DNA of 64,000 bases from contig NZ_CP094516.1 of the NCBI RefSeq assembly GCF_029909975.1, positions 5,952,001-6,016,000 on the forward strand, in the 5' to 3' direction. The position numbers and the translations under genes were made by a program. Positions 9,139-17,160 of the stretch are shown piece after piece; the stretch's first letter is position 1, and each line of letters opens with the position of its first letter. Under the pieces are notes generated by a model. The model made no database searches, was not told the DNA's origin, and saw only the letters and a list, made by a program, of their open reading frames with translations. This DNA is from Bradyrhizobium sp. ISRA430. GTDB taxonomy: Bacteria; Pseudomonadota; Alphaproteobacteria; Rhizobiales; Xanthobacteraceae.

Positions 9139-9645
9139 CTATTGCGCCGGCAGGATCGCGATCGAGACAGCGTTGTCCTTGGCGCCGCTGACCTGGAGCA
9201 CCAAGGGCTGTGCGGCAAGCTCGTATTTCATGGTCTTGCGGATGCCGTCGCAAGCGGTCGCGCCGCTGAAGGCGACGGGCTTGAGCACGTGCCCGTCCTG
9301 TATCACGTCGACCCAGGCGCCGGCCGAGAGGCTGACGGTGTAGAGCCCAGCCTTGGGCGCGGCCTTGAAGCTCGCGAAGCCGGCAAAGGTACCCTCCTTA
9401 GGCGTGCGTTCGGGGGGCGTCGGCAGCTTGGCGTCCGCGGGCGTCACCAGTCCCAGCGTAATGGCCGATGACGGCAAGGTCGCCTGTTCGCTCCCCGTTG
9501 CGAGCTTCGCACGGTCCGGCGTCGTGAGCGCGGCGCGCTCGCGCGCGATCGGCCATTTGAACTTGTCGCAGCCGCTCGGCTCTTCGGCCGCGAGAACGGG
9601 GCCGGCACCGAGCAGCAGCAGCGCGAGGATCAGAGACGTGCGCAT
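9139..9645 (-). CDS. Exported protein of unknown function, coupled to mop
   Basis: I do not recognise this 168-residue protein. It has a clear signal peptide (MRTSLILALLLLGAGPVLAA, cut near residue 20) and an otherwise soluble, beta-rich sequence with two mature cysteines (GCDKFKW and ATACDGIRK), which could form a disulfide in the periplasm. The ATG follows the mop stop codon by a single base, so its translation is probably coupled to mop. With modA downstream this suggests, but does not prove, a role linked to oxyanion handling. Confidence 0.8.
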   Translation of the reverse strand: MRTSLILALLLLGAGPVLAAEEPSGCDKFKWPIARERAALTTPDRAKLATGSEQATLPSSAITLGLVTPADAKLPTPPERTPKEGTFAGFASFKAAPKAGLYTVSLSAGAWVDVIQDGHVLKPVAFSGATACDGIRKTMKYELAAQPLVLQVSGAKDNAVSIAILPAQ

Positions 9646-9646
9646 G

Positions 9647-9856
9647 TCAGTCGACCGCGATCATGACGTCGGAGGCCTTGATCACGACGATGACCTGGCC
9701 CTGCACCTTGATGCCGAGATCGTCGACCGCCTCGTTGGTGATCGCGGAGGTCACGATCGTGCCGTTGCCGATGTCGACACGGACGTGGGAGGTCGTTGCT
9801 CCCTTCGTGACCTCGACGACGGTGCCCTTGATCTGGTTGCGTGCACTGATGCGCAT
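9647..9856 (-). CDS. Mop-type molybdate-binding TOBE domain protein
   Basis: This 69-residue protein is a single molybdopterin-binding (Mop/TOBE) domain. It begins MRISARNQIKGTVVEVTKGA and has the usual beta-barrel pattern with VRVDIGNGTIVTSAITNEAV and VIVVIKASDVMIAVD. Such molbindins oligomerise and store or buffer molybdate in the cytoplasm. It corresponds to the domain missing from the C-terminus of ModC. I chose the ATG at 9856 because the domain starts there; an ATG at 9934 would add 26 basic, non-homologous-looking residues. It is first in a short operon with the exported protein that follows. Confidence 0.88.
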   Translation of the reverse strand: MRISARNQIKGTVVEVTKGATTSHVRVDIGNGTIVTSAITNEAVDDLGIKVQGQVIVVIKASDVMIAVD

Positions 9857-9922
9857 GGAGCTCTCGCGACGCTGGCGCGCGCGACAATGCCGCGCGTGGG
9901 AGATGAATCGGATCGGTGAGGG

Positions 9923-9966
9923 CGGGATACGCATCCCGGTAAAGCCGCCCGCTTACGGCCAAGGCG
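9923..9966 (-). promoter_or_regulatory. Candidate structured leader upstream of mop
   Basis: On the mop coding strand, hairpin 1 (9966 to 9946) pairs CGCC with GGCG around the core GGCCGTAAGC (9951-9960), identical to the core before modA. After 7 bases, hairpin 2 (9938 to 9923) pairs CGGGAT with ATCCCG around a 4-base loop. Hairpin 2 ends 67 bases before the start codon. Confidence 0.45.
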
Positions 9967-10085
9967 ACGCCGCATCCTAGCGCATTCGCGCGGTGCAAGC
10001 CAGCTAGTGACTTGTCATCCGGCATAAGCGCATCGGTGCGATCTCGTCGTCGTTCCGGCTATCGCCAGGACGACGGCGGTGAGCG

Positions 10086-11030
10086 CTACGGCTTCGCATC
10101 CGGCGCATGCAGCACGGCTTTGCAGGCGGCCGGCATCTGCGCCAGTGTCATCGGCGGCTTGGGCTTGGGCGGGATCAGTGGCGGCTTCGGGTGCAGCACC
10201 GCATCGCTGAACCAGTAGGCGAGGTCGGAGGGCTTGCAGCCTTCGTCCTCGGACTGCGACTTCTGGCTCTCGCATTCACTGGCGCCCGGCGGGCAGCGCA
10301 TGCGGATGTGGAAGTGATAGTCGTGGCCCCACCAGGGGCGGATCTTCGACAGCCAGGAGCGGTCGCCCTTGGCCTCGCGGCACAGCGCCTTCTTGATCGC
10401 GGCATTGACGAAGATGCGCTGCACCGCCGGCTCCTGCGCGGCGTCGCGCAGCACCAGCACGTGACCTGACGTGAACACTCTCGGATCGATATCGAGCCGG
10501 TCCTCGCGCACCATCATCACTGCCGACATCTCCTCGCGCTCCTCGCGCGAAAGACGATGGTCGGGCATCGGCGTCAGCCAGATGTCGGCGTCCAATCCGA
10601 TCTGATGGCTGGCATGGCCCGACAATGCGGGGCCGCCGCGCGGCTGGCCGATGTCGCCCACCAGGATGCCCGGCCAGCCGGCGTCCTTGTGCGCCTTGGC
10701 CGCGAGCCGCTTGATCAGCGCGATCATGTCGGGGTGGCCCCAATTGCGATTGCGCGACAGCCGCATCACCTGCCAATTGTCGCCGTTGAGCGGCATCTGC
10801 GCGGCGCCGCCGATGCAGCCCTTGACGTAAGAGCCGATGACATGCGCCGGCCCCTTCGAGGGCAGGACTTGTCGCGCGAACAGCTCCTTGGCGCCGATCT
10901 TGGGATCGTTGGGATTGGCGAGCGGCGGCAGCGGATTTGGATTCACGCTGCCCTTGTCCTGGGCCAGCGCAGCGCCGGCGAGCAGGAGAGCCAACAGGAG
11001 CAGGAGAGGGGTGATGCGGCGGGGACTCAT
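10086..11030 (-). CDS. mepA: Penicillin-insensitive murein endopeptidase
   Basis: This periplasmic zinc endopeptidase cuts D-Ala-meso-DAP cross-links in peptidoglycan (M74 family). The 314 residues start with a signal peptide (MSPRRITPLLLLLALLLAGA...LAQ). The metal site is seen in SGHASHQIGLDADIW (His142 and Asp149) and in the later WWGHDYHFHIRM. Cysteines in GCIGG, RCPP, ASECES and EGCKPS fit a disulfide-bonded fold. The ATG at 11030 is chosen because the signal peptide begins there; an upstream ATG at 11189 would bury it behind 53 residues. It is transcribed divergently from the GGDEF-EAL gene. Confidence 0.92.
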   Translation of the reverse strand: MSPRRITPLLLLLALLLAGAALAQDKGSVNPNPLPPLANPNDPKIGAKELFARQVLPSKGPAHVIGSYVKGCIGGAAQMPLNGDNWQVMRLSRNRNWGHPDMIALIKRLAAKAHKDAGWPGILVGDIGQPRGGPALSGHASHQIGLDADIWLTPMPDHRLSREEREEMSAVMMVREDRLDIDPRVFTSGHVLVLRDAAQEPAVQRIFVNAAIKKALCREAKGDRSWLSKIRPWWGHDYHFHIRMRCPPGASECESQKSQSEDEGCKPSDLAYWFSDAVLHPKPPLIPPKPKPPMTLAQMPAACKAVLHAPDAKP

Positions 11031-11494
11031 GCAGACGTTGTTATAGCCCAACACAACGTCAGGGTTAAGATTTAGGTCATGCCTGCCTCCGGCGGCCTCT
11101 TTATTAACGCAGCGATAACCGTGTGTCGGATTGACCAAAATTCGCGCGAAGCAATCCGGAATGGGCCTGCCCTGTGTGCAAATGGACACGTCGCCGGACT
11201 TGATTCATGAAGAGCGCGCGTTTTTTTGCGCCATTCCACTCTTCGATCGAGACTGTATGCCTCGGCTGCCGCGCCAGCTTGGACGGCGGCGCCTCGCAAA
11301 CAGGCACAAAACTAAGATTCGCAACCTGTCGCAGCGGACGGCGCTGCAGGTCACGGCCCGAGATTACTGTTTTTTCAGACACTTGCCCGAAGACTTGCGG
11401 CCACTGGGTGCGAGTGGGACGTGTGACGTTGAGTTTGGGGTCTCGAAAAGCAAGAAAGCGAAAGCGGTTGGCCTGGAGCCGCGGGCGCTTGCGC
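11031..11494. other. Divergent intergenic region, no gene seen
   Basis: This 464-bp region lies between the divergent mepA and PAS-GGDEF-EAL genes. A plus-strand frame is open from 11207 into the GGDEF-EAL gene, but its 96 codons are rich in Arg, Cys and Ser and show no domain, so I read them as untranslated leader. A T-run at 11221-11226 is the only notable sequence. It probably holds both promoters. Confidence 0.55.
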
Positions 11495-13642
11495 ATGCCT
11501 GGCTCTGCGGCCGCAGCTCCGCAAAGTTCGTCTGTCGAGATCGACGAACTCATGCGCAGCCGCGCCGAGGCGGAGGCTGCGATCGCGGACGCGCGCAAGT
11601 CGCATGAACGCCTTCGCCAGGCCATCGACATCCTGCCGCAGGGCATCGTCTTTCTCGATGCCGAAGGCCGCTATGTCCTCTGGAACAGGAAATACGCCGA
11701 GATCTATCGCAAGACCGCCGATCTGTTCGCGGAAGGCGCGCGCCTCGAAGATACCTTGCGCGTCGGCGTCGCGCGCGGCGACTATCCGGAGGCGATCGGC
11801 CACGAGGACGAGTGGATCTCCGAGCGGCTGCAGAAACTCTATCAACCGGGCGCACGCCATGAGCAGAAGCTAGCCGACGGCCGCGTCATCCTGATCGAGG
11901 AGCGGCTGACCGATGATGGCGGCGTCGTCGGCCTGCGCGTCGACATCACCGAATTGAAGCAGCGTGAGGCCTCGTTCCGCCTGCTGTTCGACGGCAATCC
12001 CGTCCCCATGATCGTGTGCGCGCTCGATGACGAATGCATTCTCGGCGTCAACGATGCCGCCATCGCTCACTACGGCTATAGCCGTACCGAGTTCGAGAAG
12101 CTGACGATCCGGTCGCTGCAGGCGTTCGACAGCGAACCGCCCTGGACCACCGACCGCTCCAGCGAGGAGCAGGCCGCGCGCACCTGGAAGCACGTCAAGG
12201 CCGATGGCGCCCTGATCGATCTTGCGATCTACTCCCGCGAGCTGACCTATGCCGGCCGGCCGGCGGTGCTGCTCGCGCTGATGGACATCACCGAACGCAA
12301 GCGCGCCGAGGCGCGGCTCGCCTTCATGGCCCAGCATGACGGGCTCACGGGCCTTCCGAACCGCAACCTGCTGCGCCAGCAGATGGACGAGATGCTTCTG
12401 CACACGCGCCGCAGCGCCGAGAAGGTCGCGGTGCTGATGCTCGGGCTCGACAATTTCAAGGCGGTCAACGACACGCTGGGACACGCGGTCGGCGACAAGC
12501 TGCTGCGCGGCGTAGCCAAGCGGCTGCGCTCGACCTTGCGCGAGGAGGATGCGCTGGCGCGGCTGAACTCGGACGAGTTCGCCATCGTGCAGAGCGGGCT
12601 CGCACGCCCCGAGGACGCGGTGATGCTGGCCAAGCGCCTCCTCGAAGCCGTCGCCGATCCCTATCTGCTTGACGGTCATTCCGTGGTGATCGGCGCCTCC
12701 ATCGGTATCGCAATGGCGCCCGCCGACGGCGAGGATTCGGAGAAGCTGCTCAAGAGCGCCGACATGGCGCTGTCGCGCGCCAAGATCGATGCCCGCGGCA
12801 CCTTCGCGTTCTTCGAGGCTGCCCTCGATGCCAGGGCCCAAAGCCGCCGCAAGATCGAGGTCGAGCTGCGCGACGCGATCCAGAACGACGTGCTGCGGCC
12901 CTATTACCAGCCATTGGTCGATCTCTCCAGCGGGCGCATCACCGGCTTCGAGGCGCTGGTGCGCTGGCCGCATCCCGAACGCGGCATGGTCTCGCCGGCC
13001 GAGTTCATTCCGGTCGCGGAGGAAACCGGCTTGATCAATCCGCTCGGCGGCTTGATGCTGCGCCGCGCCTGCCTCGATGCTGCGACCTGGCCGGATGACG
13101 TCCGCGTCGCCGTCAACCTGTCGCCGCTCCAGTTCCGCAGCGGCAATCTGCTTTCGATCGTGACCGACGCCCTGAAGCAGTCCGGCCTGCTGCCGCGCCG
13201 CCTCGAGCTCGAGATCACCGAGACGCTGCTGCTCGAGAAGAGCGCGCAGGTGCTGGCGACGCTGCACGCGCTGCGCGCGCTCGGCGTGCGCATCTCGATG
13301 GACGATTTCGGCACCGGCTATTCCAGCCTCAGTTATTTGCGCAGCTTTCCGTTCGACAAGATCAAGGTCGACCAGTCCTTCGTGCGCGACTTAGGGGCCA
13401 ATCGCGAGGCGCAGGCGATCATTCGCTCGATCGTCAGCCTCGGCAAAGGTTTAGGGGTCACCATCACCGCCGAGGGCGTCGAGACCGAAGCCGAGTTGAG
13501 CTGCCTCAGGGCGGAAGGCTGTGACGAGGGTCAGGGCTTTCTGTTCAGCAAGGCCCGGCCCAATGCCGAGATCATCAGCCTGTTGGCCGCGCAGCGCGGA
13601 ATCGATGCCGCTGGTGACGAGGACGCCGCGCTTGTGGCGTGA
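11495..13642 (+). CDS. PAS-PAS-GGDEF-EAL cyclic-di-GMP protein, probable phosphodiesterase
   Basis: The 715-residue protein has two PAS sensor domains (about 39-140 and 158-275), a GGDEF domain (about 277-440) and an EAL domain (about 455-700). The GGDEF motif is degenerate: NSDEF at residues 358-362, although the RxxD inhibitory site (REED) is kept five residues upstream. The EAL signature is intact (GFEALVRW, Glu486; DDFGTGYSSLSYL near 600; KVDQSF). It is therefore predicted to hydrolyse c-di-GMP rather than make it, with the GGDEF part acting as a nucleotide sensor. No membrane segment is seen, so it is cytosolic. The start at 11495 is the first ATG close to the first domain, without a strong ribosome site. 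Confidence 0.88.
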   Translation: MPGSAAAAPQSSSVEIDELMRSRAEAEAAIADARKSHERLRQAIDILPQGIVFLDAEGRYVLWNRKYAEIYRKTADLFAEGARLEDTLRVGVARGDYPEAIGHEDEWISERLQKLYQPGARHEQKLADGRVILIEERLTDDGGVVGLRVDITELKQREASFRLLFDGNPVPMIVCALDDECILGVNDAAIAHYGYSRTEFEKLTIRSLQAFDSEPPWTTDRSSEEQAARTWKHVKADGALIDLAIYSRELTYAGRPAVLLALMDITERKRAEARLAFMAQHDGLTGLPNRNLLRQQMDEMLLHTRRSAEKVAVLMLGLDNFKAVNDTLGHAVGDKLLRGVAKRLRSTLREEDALARLNSDEFAIVQSGLARPEDAVMLAKRLLEAVADPYLLDGHSVVIGASIGIAMAPADGEDSEKLLKSADMALSRAKIDARGTFAFFEAALDARAQSRRKIEVELRDAIQNDVLRPYYQPLVDLSSGRITGFEALVRWPHPERGMVSPAEFIPVAEETGLINPLGGLMLRRACLDAATWPDDVRVAVNLSPLQFRSGNLLSIVTDALKQSGLLPRRLELEITETLLLEKSAQVLATLHALRALGVRISMDDFGTGYSSLSYLRSFPFDKIKVDQSFVRDLGANREAQAIIRSIVSLGKGLGVTITAEGVETEAELSCLRAEGCDEGQGFLFSKARPNAEIISLLAAQRGIDAAGDEDAALVA

Positions 13643-13657
13643 CGGCGCACCGCACTC

Positions 13658-13714
13658 CGTCATTGCGAGCCAACGGGTCCGCGCGACGCGCGGCCCCGTT
13701 GGCTCGCAATGACG
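13658..13714. terminator. Long perfect hairpin after the GGDEF-EAL gene (repeat family copy 2)
   Basis: Perfect 20-bp arms (13658-13677 and 13695-13714, arm CGTCATTGCGAGCCAACGGG) enclose a second small palindrome (CCGCGCG / CGCGCGG). It starts 16 bp after the stop codon and lies between convergent genes, so it may stop transcription from both sides. The outer bases match the 80-bp repeat family at 6077. Confidence 0.6.
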
Positions 13715-13825
13715 ATGCGGAACGAGACAATCTCCCGCCGATAGCGGCATCTCGAAGGATGGCCTCAACGGGGCTGCCTGCGCTTGCGCTCTCGGCATGC
13801 ACGGATTCAATCAAGACTCATCGCC

Positions 13826-14974
13826 TCATGACCCGGCGCCCGCGAGGATCACCTTGCCGACATCCTCGTAATGCGTGTCGCGGGCCTGGAGCTGCTGGGC
13901 GATCGCGTGCATGTCGCGAAACCGCCGCTCGAACGGATTGCTGCGGAATACGGCGGTCGCGCCCGCCATGTGATAGGCGGTGTCGACCACTTTTGCCGCC
14001 TGATGGATGGTCCAGGTCGCGGCCAGCCGGACCGCGGTGCGGTGCGCACTGCCGAACTCGCCGGTCGCGGCCAGGTCACGCCACATCGCGCTTGCCGTCG
14101 CGTAGAGATAGGCGCGGGCGGCGCGAAGATCGCCTTCGGTGCGGCCGATCAGGCCCTGGACAGCCTGGTTGTCGCGCATCGCGCTTGTGGCGAGCGACTG
14201 GTGTTTGCCGCGCGCCAGCGCAATTGCGGCATCCAGCGTGGCGCGCGCGACCCCGAGCGAGACCGCGGCGAAGCCGAGGCTGAAGGCCGAACCGGTCCCG
14301 AGCCTGTAGAGCGGGCCCGGCTCGCGCAGGGCCTGCGGTACATCACGAAACGTCGCGAAGCGCTCGGGGATGAAGAGGTCACGCACCTCGTACGAATCGG
14401 TGCCGGTGCCGGCGAGCCCGATCGCATTCCAGACGTCGTGGAGCGTCGCGCTCGCAACGGGAAACAGGATGGTGCGCACCTCCGGCGAGCCATCGGCATT
14501 CTTGCGCGGCGTGCCGTCGGCACCGAGGATGCGGACATGCGCGCCCAGCCAGCTCGCCTGCCGCGAGCCCGAGGCAAAATCCCAGCGCGCACTGACGCGA
14601 TAGCCGCCCTCGACCGCGCGCGCCTCATGTGCGATCGCGCCCCAGGCGAGGATGCCGGGCGGTGTGTTGAAGATCTCGTGCGCGGTGTCATGGTCGAGGG
14701 ACGCTGCAATCATCGCGCAGACGCTGCACTGGCCGAGGCACCAGGCTGTGGAGGCATCCGCCTTCGCGATCTCCTCCAGCATCTGCATGAAGGCTTCCGG
14801 CGCGGCTTCAGTGCCGCCGAGCTTCTGCGGCAGCAGCGCGCGATAGAGCCCGTTTTCGATCAGCGCGTCAGTGACGGCGGGCGTCAGCCGCCGCGTCCGC
14901 TCGATCTCGTCCGCCTCGCCCGCAATCAGCGGCGCGATCGCCCGCGCGCGCTCGACCAGACCAACCCCGTTCAT
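13826..14974 (-). CDS. Acyl-CoA dehydrogenase-like flavoprotein (monooxygenase/hydroxylase type)
   Basis: The 382 residues show the acyl-CoA dehydrogenase fold: an N-terminal helical domain (residues 1-115, with LYRALLPQKLGG), a central beta domain (about 120-215, GYRVSARWDFASGS) and a C-terminal four-helix domain (about 230-380). The C-terminal part belongs to the 'dehydrogenase type 2' group (SLGVARATLDAAIALA...HMAGATAVFRSNPFERRFRDMHA). That group includes FMN/FAD-dependent hydroxylases such as DszC and HpaB-like enzymes more often than fatty-acid enzymes. The substrate is unknown, and no flavin reductase lies beside it. Named by family only. Confidence 0.82.
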   Translation of the reverse strand: MNGVGLVERARAIAPLIAGEADEIERTRRLTPAVTDALIENGLYRALLPQKLGGTEAAPEAFMQMLEEIAKADASTAWCLGQCSVCAMIAASLDHDTAHEIFNTPPGILAWGAIAHEARAVEGGYRVSARWDFASGSRQASWLGAHVRILGADGTPRKNADGSPEVRTILFPVASATLHDVWNAIGLAGTGTDSYEVRDLFIPERFATFRDVPQALREPGPLYRLGTGSAFSLGFAAVSLGVARATLDAAIALARGKHQSLATSAMRDNQAVQGLIGRTEGDLRAARAYLYATASAMWRDLAATGEFGSAHRTAVRLAATWTIHQAAKVVDTAYHMAGATAVFRSNPFERRFRDMHAIAQQLQARDTHYEDVGKVILAGAGS

Positions 14975-15191
14975 TTCCGTGTTTCCTCGCCCATTCTATC
15001 GTGAGCGGTAGATGCGCGATGGTGGTCTATTTGACGGAGAGGATCAAGGCGGTGCCGCCGTCATTCCCCATTGCGCAAGTGCGCAATGGGGGCCCGCGAC
15101 TTGTGCGCCGAGCCCGGAATCTGGTGCCGCGATCTCCTTGGCGTGGACTCGGCCATGCGCGACTGTCGCTTGCCCGCCGCTGCCACCGTTG

Positions 15192-16700
15192 CTAGGCGGC
15201 GCGAACGTAGCCGTAGCGCAGGTTCGACGGTTGCTTCGAGGCTTGTGTGTACTCGCTCTTGAGCGCCGCGAGGCGGTCCTCGGAAAAGGCCGGCATCCTG
15301 GTATTCTCGGCCGCCTTCAGCTTGATTTTGTAGAACCTGGTTGCGTTGCCCGCGAAGATCATCTGCTTGGTAGCGCTATTGGCGTCGCCAAGCGCCGCAA
15401 AACCGTGCTTCCTCTGCATATCCTCGGGGATTTCGAGCCGGCGCAGCGCCTCGATCTGCCACTGTGGCGAACCGTACCAGACCGAGTCGGTGCCCCACAT
15501 GACGTGGTCGACACCCATCCCCTTGATCAGCGTGCCGACCAGCGCAGCGCAGAACTTCGGATGCGCCACGGCCGAGTTGGCAAAGGATGTGCCGAGCTCG
15601 GCATAGACGTTGGTGACGCCGAACTTCTGCGGGATTTCCGCGAGATCGGTGGCCCATTGGATACGGCCGGTCTGCTCGAAATCCGCCCAGGCCTGATCGG
15701 GTAGTTCGAGGAAAGGCCGCAGCGCCGAGTGATAGATCACGAAGTTCATCTGCGGCCAATCCTTCGCGGCCTTTCCGATGTCCCACGCCGTTGCATATTC
15801 CCATACGCCGGCGAACGACTTCTCATAATCGGGCGGCAGCAGCCCCTTGTGGATACACAGCGTGTTGATGCCGGCCTTCACTGCTTTCTCATAGAACGGA
15901 TACATCACCTGCTCGTCGTCGAGCCGCCATGGGAACTTCGAGGGCGCCAGCGGATCGCCAATCGTGTAGGACTTCCAGGAATCCGGCTTGTAGACCTCGA
16001 TCGCCTTGTCCACCTCATCCATCCAGCCGGGTTGCTTGGGCGTGATGACGCTGTGCGCGAGCAGGCGGCGCGAACCGGCGAAGTCGTTGATCAGTTCTCT
16101 TGCCTTGACGATCTGCTCGTTGGAGAGAAGCCACCAGCTCGGGTCGTCGAACGGCGCGCCGCTCAAGAGCGCCATGTTGGTGTCGCTGTCGTAATAGATC
16201 TCCTTCACGTAATTCTGGAACTTGTAGCGGGCGAGCGAGGAAACGCCTTCCTCTTTCATCTTGGGGTTCCAGTGCTGGCTCGCAAAGTCCGCCAGCCCCA
16301 GAAGCTCCTTGTGGTCGAAGTCGTCGCGCACGAAATGGGTCTGGACGTCAAAGATGAACTGGTCGGCGAGGCGTTGCGTCCGGGCCAGCATCAATTCGGG
16401 CTCACGGGCCTCGGCGGGTGCGACCTGGAAAACATTGCCGTAGATGTCGTTCATGGCGAGGAACGCCGCGGCCATGCCGCAGCTCGTGTGCAAGAACTGC
16501 CTGCGGCTCAAGCCGAGGTGCTTGCCGTTCACGTCGGCGAGCTCGTTGATCCGCGCCTCGACCCGTCTCTGGACCGCGCTCTGCGGGGGCGGGAGATACT
16601 CGCCGTTGGAGACAATCTGGGTCGGAATCGGCATTGCCGACGATGCTGCCTCCGCGCCCGCGACGAGACGCTGTTCTCGCTCACTAAGCCAGGTGCTCAT
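15192..16700 (-). CDS. Amidohydrolase-family protein with internal Tat motif
   Basis: The 502-residue protein belongs to the amidohydrolase-2 (TIM-barrel) group. Metal-site candidates are FIFDVQTHF (about 113-121), NFVIYHSAL and DHVMWGTDSVWYGS. A twin-arginine motif, LSRRQFLHTSCGMAAAFLAM, lies at residues 64-83, preceded by a 63-residue hydrophilic extension. This suggests Tat export of a folded metalloenzyme, if an internal motif is accepted by the Tat system. Otherwise the true start may be further downstream, but no ATG lies just before the motif. The reaction is unknown. It is divergent from the acetamidase-like gene 460 bp away, which has the same odd architecture. Confidence 0.82.
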   Translation of the reverse strand: MSTWLSEREQRLVAGAEAASSAMPIPTQIVSNGEYLPPPQSAVQRRVEARINELADVNGKHLGLSRRQFLHTSCGMAAAFLAMNDIYGNVFQVAPAEAREPELMLARTQRLADQFIFDVQTHFVRDDFDHKELLGLADFASQHWNPKMKEEGVSSLARYKFQNYVKEIYYDSDTNMALLSGAPFDDPSWWLLSNEQIVKARELINDFAGSRRLLAHSVITPKQPGWMDEVDKAIEVYKPDSWKSYTIGDPLAPSKFPWRLDDEQVMYPFYEKAVKAGINTLCIHKGLLPPDYEKSFAGVWEYATAWDIGKAAKDWPQMNFVIYHSALRPFLELPDQAWADFEQTGRIQWATDLAEIPQKFGVTNVYAELGTSFANSAVAHPKFCAALVGTLIKGMGVDHVMWGTDSVWYGSPQWQIEALRRLEIPEDMQRKHGFAALGDANSATKQMIFAGNATRFYKIKLKAAENTRMPAFSEDRLAALKSEYTQASKQPSNLRYGYVRAA

Positions 16701-17160
16701 TGTTCTCCTCCCGTTTGTTGGCCATCGACCGTGCTGGGCGGTGCTCGCATGAGGCTACGCGTTTGGCCAACTCCCAATCGGTTAGCTAGACCGACCAGGC
16801 GTACCTCTCCGGTTCACCACGCATGAAGCCATCACGCACGTCCCACTCCCAGGCGAATCTCTTCATCGCTTCATCTGCGAGAGCGGTAGGCATACTCGAA
16901 AACTACCTGAGCATTGGCGCGCCGTTGCTGATTCAAGGCTCAAACTTTTGTTGGCGCAAGCGATGTAATCCGACAGTCCCGCTGTCCCAACACGGCATCT
17001 TTCTTTCAGCTTATCGTTCTCAGGGCCGAAGTGTGAAAGGCTCGTTGTTCCAATGGACGGCCTGGGCTGGCGGCAGCGGGCATTCCGTTGACGGGACAAC
17101 TCAGCAGGAGTTTGCTGACGGCGCGAACCCCTAGCATCAGCTCTATTTGCGAGGGTCATC
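16701..17160. other. Divergent intergenic region between two hydrolase genes
   Basis: This 460-bp gap separates the amidohydrolase (minus) and the acetamidase-like gene (plus). I see no convincing gene, repeat or strong palindrome in it. Base composition is lower in GC and less codon-biased than its neighbours. It presumably holds both promoters. GAGGG at about 17148-17152 serves as ribosome site for the plus-strand gene. Confidence 0.5.

Noticed and set aside
11207..11494. In-frame extension of the GGDEF-EAL gene
   Set aside because: The 96 codons are Arg/Cys/Ser-rich without domain similarity; the first PAS domain fits the ATG at 11495.
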